From NCBI GenBank assembly GCA_038254195.1, contig JBBSGJ010000053.1, forward strand, positions 1 through 12,800: 12,800 bases of DNA. The letters are read 5' to 3'. The notes under the pieces were generated by a model. That model saw only the letters and a list, made by a program, of their open reading frames with translations. It was not told where the DNA came from and ran no database searches. Origin of the DNA: JBBQAA01 sp038254195 (GTDB lineage: Bacteria > Actinomycetota > Thermoleophilia > Solirubrobacterales > Solirubrobacteraceae). Of this stretch, positions 11,205 through 12,800 are shown piece after piece (positions within the stretch are counted from its first letter, which is position 1; every line of letters starts with the position of its first letter). Position numbers and translations under genes: made by a program.

Positions 11205-12800
11205 TCAGTCGCGACCGGTGGAGGACCCCGGCTTTGCCGGGATCGAGTACTTCGACGGCTTGGCGTTCACCGCGGGATTCGGGATGTCGTTGAGCCGATC
11301 GATGAGCTTGACCCACTGACCGGGCTTGAGGATCGTCGCGATGCGCCGCCCGAGCTTGCCGGAGAACTGCGCCTGGAACCCGACGTGGATGTGGTCCGCG
11401 TGATCGGGCAGCGACAGCGTGTTGTCCGTCCCGCGGTAGGTCATCAGCGAGATGATCTGGTGCGGCTTCATCGTGCCCTGCAGGAGCAGCAGGCGGCGGA
11501 TCGTGATGTCCGTGATGGAGCCCGCGCCCTGGTGGCCGAGGATCGGGATCCCGTTGACCTTGGCGATGTCCAGCGCGTTGCCCGAGGAGTGCTCGGAGAC
11601 GTTGCCCGATGCGGTCAGGAAGCCGTGGCCGCAGTTCAGGGAGGTGATCGTCGGGCGCAGACCGGACGCCGCGAGGTACTCCGCGGTCGCCAGCACGCGC
11701 CGATCGATCCCGCCACCCTCGATGTCGCGCCGGCCGCAGGGGTAGATGTCCACGTGGGGGTCGGCGAGGATGCGCCGCTGCAGCCCCTCCTTGCTCATGA
11801 GCAGGATCTGCCCGACCGTGGGGTTGCGGGCGTCGGCGCCGAAGAACGGGTTCTTGCCCGCGGCACGGTAGATCGCCGTGGCCTCGAGGAGCTTCCAGCC
11901 GTCGAGGATCGGCTTGGGATCGACCTTCGGGGCGCCGCGGCCGGCGGGCCGGATCTCGAAGCGCACGTGCGGCGCGAGCTTGGGATCGGTCTGGCCGACG
12001 CGGCCGAGGATCGTCCCCGCGATGACCTGCGAGCCGGGCTTGAGCGCCTTGAGGGTGACGTCACGGCGCTTGAGGCCGAGCGCGACGGTGAAGTAGTTCT
12101 TGAAGGTCGTGAACCGCGGGCGGGAGACGATCTGCGAGCGGCCGCCGTTCGCGTAGGCCGCGGGCCGGGTCGGGTGCGCGAAGAGCCGCCGCTTGCCCGA
12201 CGCGCGCGGGGTCGGGCCCGAATGGGTCGGCGCCTTGGTCACCGTGCGCCCCGCCGCCTTCGACTTCTGGACCCCGCCGGTGGCCGCGACGCGGGGCGCC
12301 GTGTCCTGCTTCGGGGCGTCGAGCTCGCGCTTGATCTGCGTGGGGGAGATCTCCTGGGGCTTCGGCACCGCGTAGAACTTCGAGACCGACGCGAGGTGCG
12401 AGTACGTGTAACGGTTGCCGTACACGTCCTCGAGGACCACGAAGCGCCCGAGCGCCGGCGAGCGCCCGACGCGGTCGATCCGGCCGTCCTGCACGGCGAT
12501 GACCGGCGCGCCCGTGCGCGAGAAGATGTCGACGTGCCGGCGGGTGGCGCTGCCCTGGACCGGCAGGGCGGCGTTGCCGTGGCGCACGCGACGGGTGGCG
12601 GCGTTCGCGTTGAGGTCATCCGCGTACGTGGCGCGTGCGGCGACGGGGAAGTGCCCCTGCGTGAGGCCGGTGAGCGAGCCCACGAGAGCGTCGGGCAGGC
12701 CGCCGATGAGGCGGGCCCGCAGGAGAACGGACTGGACGTACCAGTCGGCGTGGTTGTAGGCGAAGATCGCCTTGGTGACGTTCTTGTCGCCACCGGCGGC
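11205..12800 (-). CDS. Multi-domain cell-wall hydrolase: transglycosylase tail, degenerate M23, M15-like peptidase (partial, 5' end beyond window)
   Basis: The frame is open from the right edge; 531 residues are visible, numbered here from the edge. Residues 1-39 contain KAIFAYNHADWYVQSVLLRA, the end of a lytic transglycosylase domain. Residues about 50-140 and 225-310 are an M23 (LytM) fold: RRHVDIFSRTGAPVIAVQDG (87-106), NRYTYSHL and APHVRFEIRPAG (276-287). In active M23 enzymes these would be HxxxD and HxHFE; here the first His is Arg and the last His is Arg, so the zinc site is probably lost. A basic Ala/Pro/Lys-rich insert (about 145-225) splits the fold. Residues about 370-478 form an M15-like domain: NVSEHSSGNALDI with His404 and Asp411, and DHADHIHVGF with His470/His472, the expected zinc ligands. 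Likely exported and acting on peptidoglycan. GTG codons such as the one at 12683 are internal, since homology continues upstream. Confidence 0.83.
   Translation of the reverse strand, partial: AAGGDKNVTKAIFAYNHADWYVQSVLLRARLIGGLPDALVGSLTGLTQGHFPVAARATYADDLNANAATRRVRHGNAALPVQGSATRRHVDIFSRTGAPVIAVQDGRIDRVGRSPALGRFVVLEDVYGNRYTYSHLASVSKFYAVPKPQEISPTQIKRELDAPKQDTAPRVAATGGVQKSKAAGRTVTKAPTHSGPTPRASGKRRLFAHPTRPAAYANGGRSQIVSRPRFTTFKNYFTVALGLKRRDVTLKALKPGSQVIAGTILGRVGQTDPKLAPHVRFEIRPAGRGAPKVDPKPILDGWKLLEATAIYRAAGKNPFFGADARNPTVGQILLMSKEGLQRRILADPHVDIYPCGRRDIEGGGIDRRVLATAEYLAASGLRPTITSLNCGHGFLTASGNVSEHSSGNALDIAKVNGIPILGHQGAGSITDITIRRLLLLQGTMKPHQIISLMTYRGTDNTLSLPDHADHIHVGFQAQFSGKLGRRIATILKPGQWVKLIDRLNDIPNPAVNAKPSKYSIPAKPGSSTGRD

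Noticed and set aside
10727..11293. 188-codon plus-strand frame over the broken hypothetical gene.
   Set aside because: Arg/Ser/Ala-rich without motifs, and it runs antisense into the end of the hydrolase gene; the minus strand has recognisable protein pieces.
1..12800. Search for tRNA, rRNA, CRISPR repeats, insertion sequences, attachment sites and long direct repeats.
   Set aside because: None was seen by eye; short low-complexity GC repeats occur but no structured array or transposase was found.

Overview
The window reads as chromosomal DNA from a very GC-rich Gram-positive actinobacterium, most likely of the class Thermoleophilia (Solirubrobacter, Conexibacter or Patulibacter-like). The hints are strong G/C bias at third codon positions, a lipoprotein and a multi-domain cell-wall hydrolase of a type I associate with that group from memory, short TAnnnT hexamers placed a few bases before start codons, and no classical mobile elements. 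No tRNA, rRNA, CRISPR array, insertion sequence or phage gene was seen. The taxonomic placement is inference, not a database result.

Layout. (1) 1-1363: a secreted D-glucuronyl C5-epimerase-like protein on the minus strand, open to the left edge, separated by only 27 bases from (2) a plus-strand lipoprotein gene (1364-2398), followed 10 bases later by a Cax-type calcium/proton exchanger (2409-3494). (3) 3495-4320: a 47-residue membrane peptide gene (plus) facing a four-helix membrane protein gene (minus). (4) 4321-4953: a scar of broken genes, in which an ABC transporter ATPase-permease remnant (minus) abuts head-to-head the last ~48 codons of a LuxR-type regulator (plus). (5) 4963-6973: a tightly overlapping plus-strand operon of an unknown 98-residue protein, a METTL-like lysine-type methyltransferase and a divergent aldo/keto reductase. 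(6) 6959-8686: an M48 metalloprotease (minus) whose 3' end overlaps the reductase, divergent from a PadR regulator coupled to a broken SRPBCC (polyketide cyclase-like) gene. (7) 8697-10653: a beta-oxidation pair, a 3-hydroxyacyl-CoA dehydrogenase and a second protein carrying the remaining dehydrogenase domain fused to enoyl-CoA hydratase. The two look like one ancestral chain split by a single extra base. (8) 10654-11204: hairpins and a badly broken hypothetical gene (minus). (9) 11205-12800: a cell-wall hydrolase (minus), open to the right edge, with the tail of a lytic transglycosylase, a degenerate M23 domain and an M15-like zinc peptidase domain.

Themes. At least three loci (ABC/LuxR, SRPBCC, and the hypothetical gene at 10732-11185) carry internal deletions and/or frameshifts, and the dehydrogenase/hydratase pair carries a one-base split. 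This is a high density of damage for 12.8 kb, so it is either real decay or an assembly problem. Second, a TAnnnT hexamer lies 6-11 bases before many starts that lack a Shine-Dalgarno sequence, which suggests widespread leaderless transcripts. I did not find a convincing new multi-gene defence or biosynthetic system. The most unusual intact items are the overlapping operon at 4963-6973, which includes an aldo/keto reductase without its expected catalytic lysine, and the hydrolase whose central M23 domain has lost zinc ligands.
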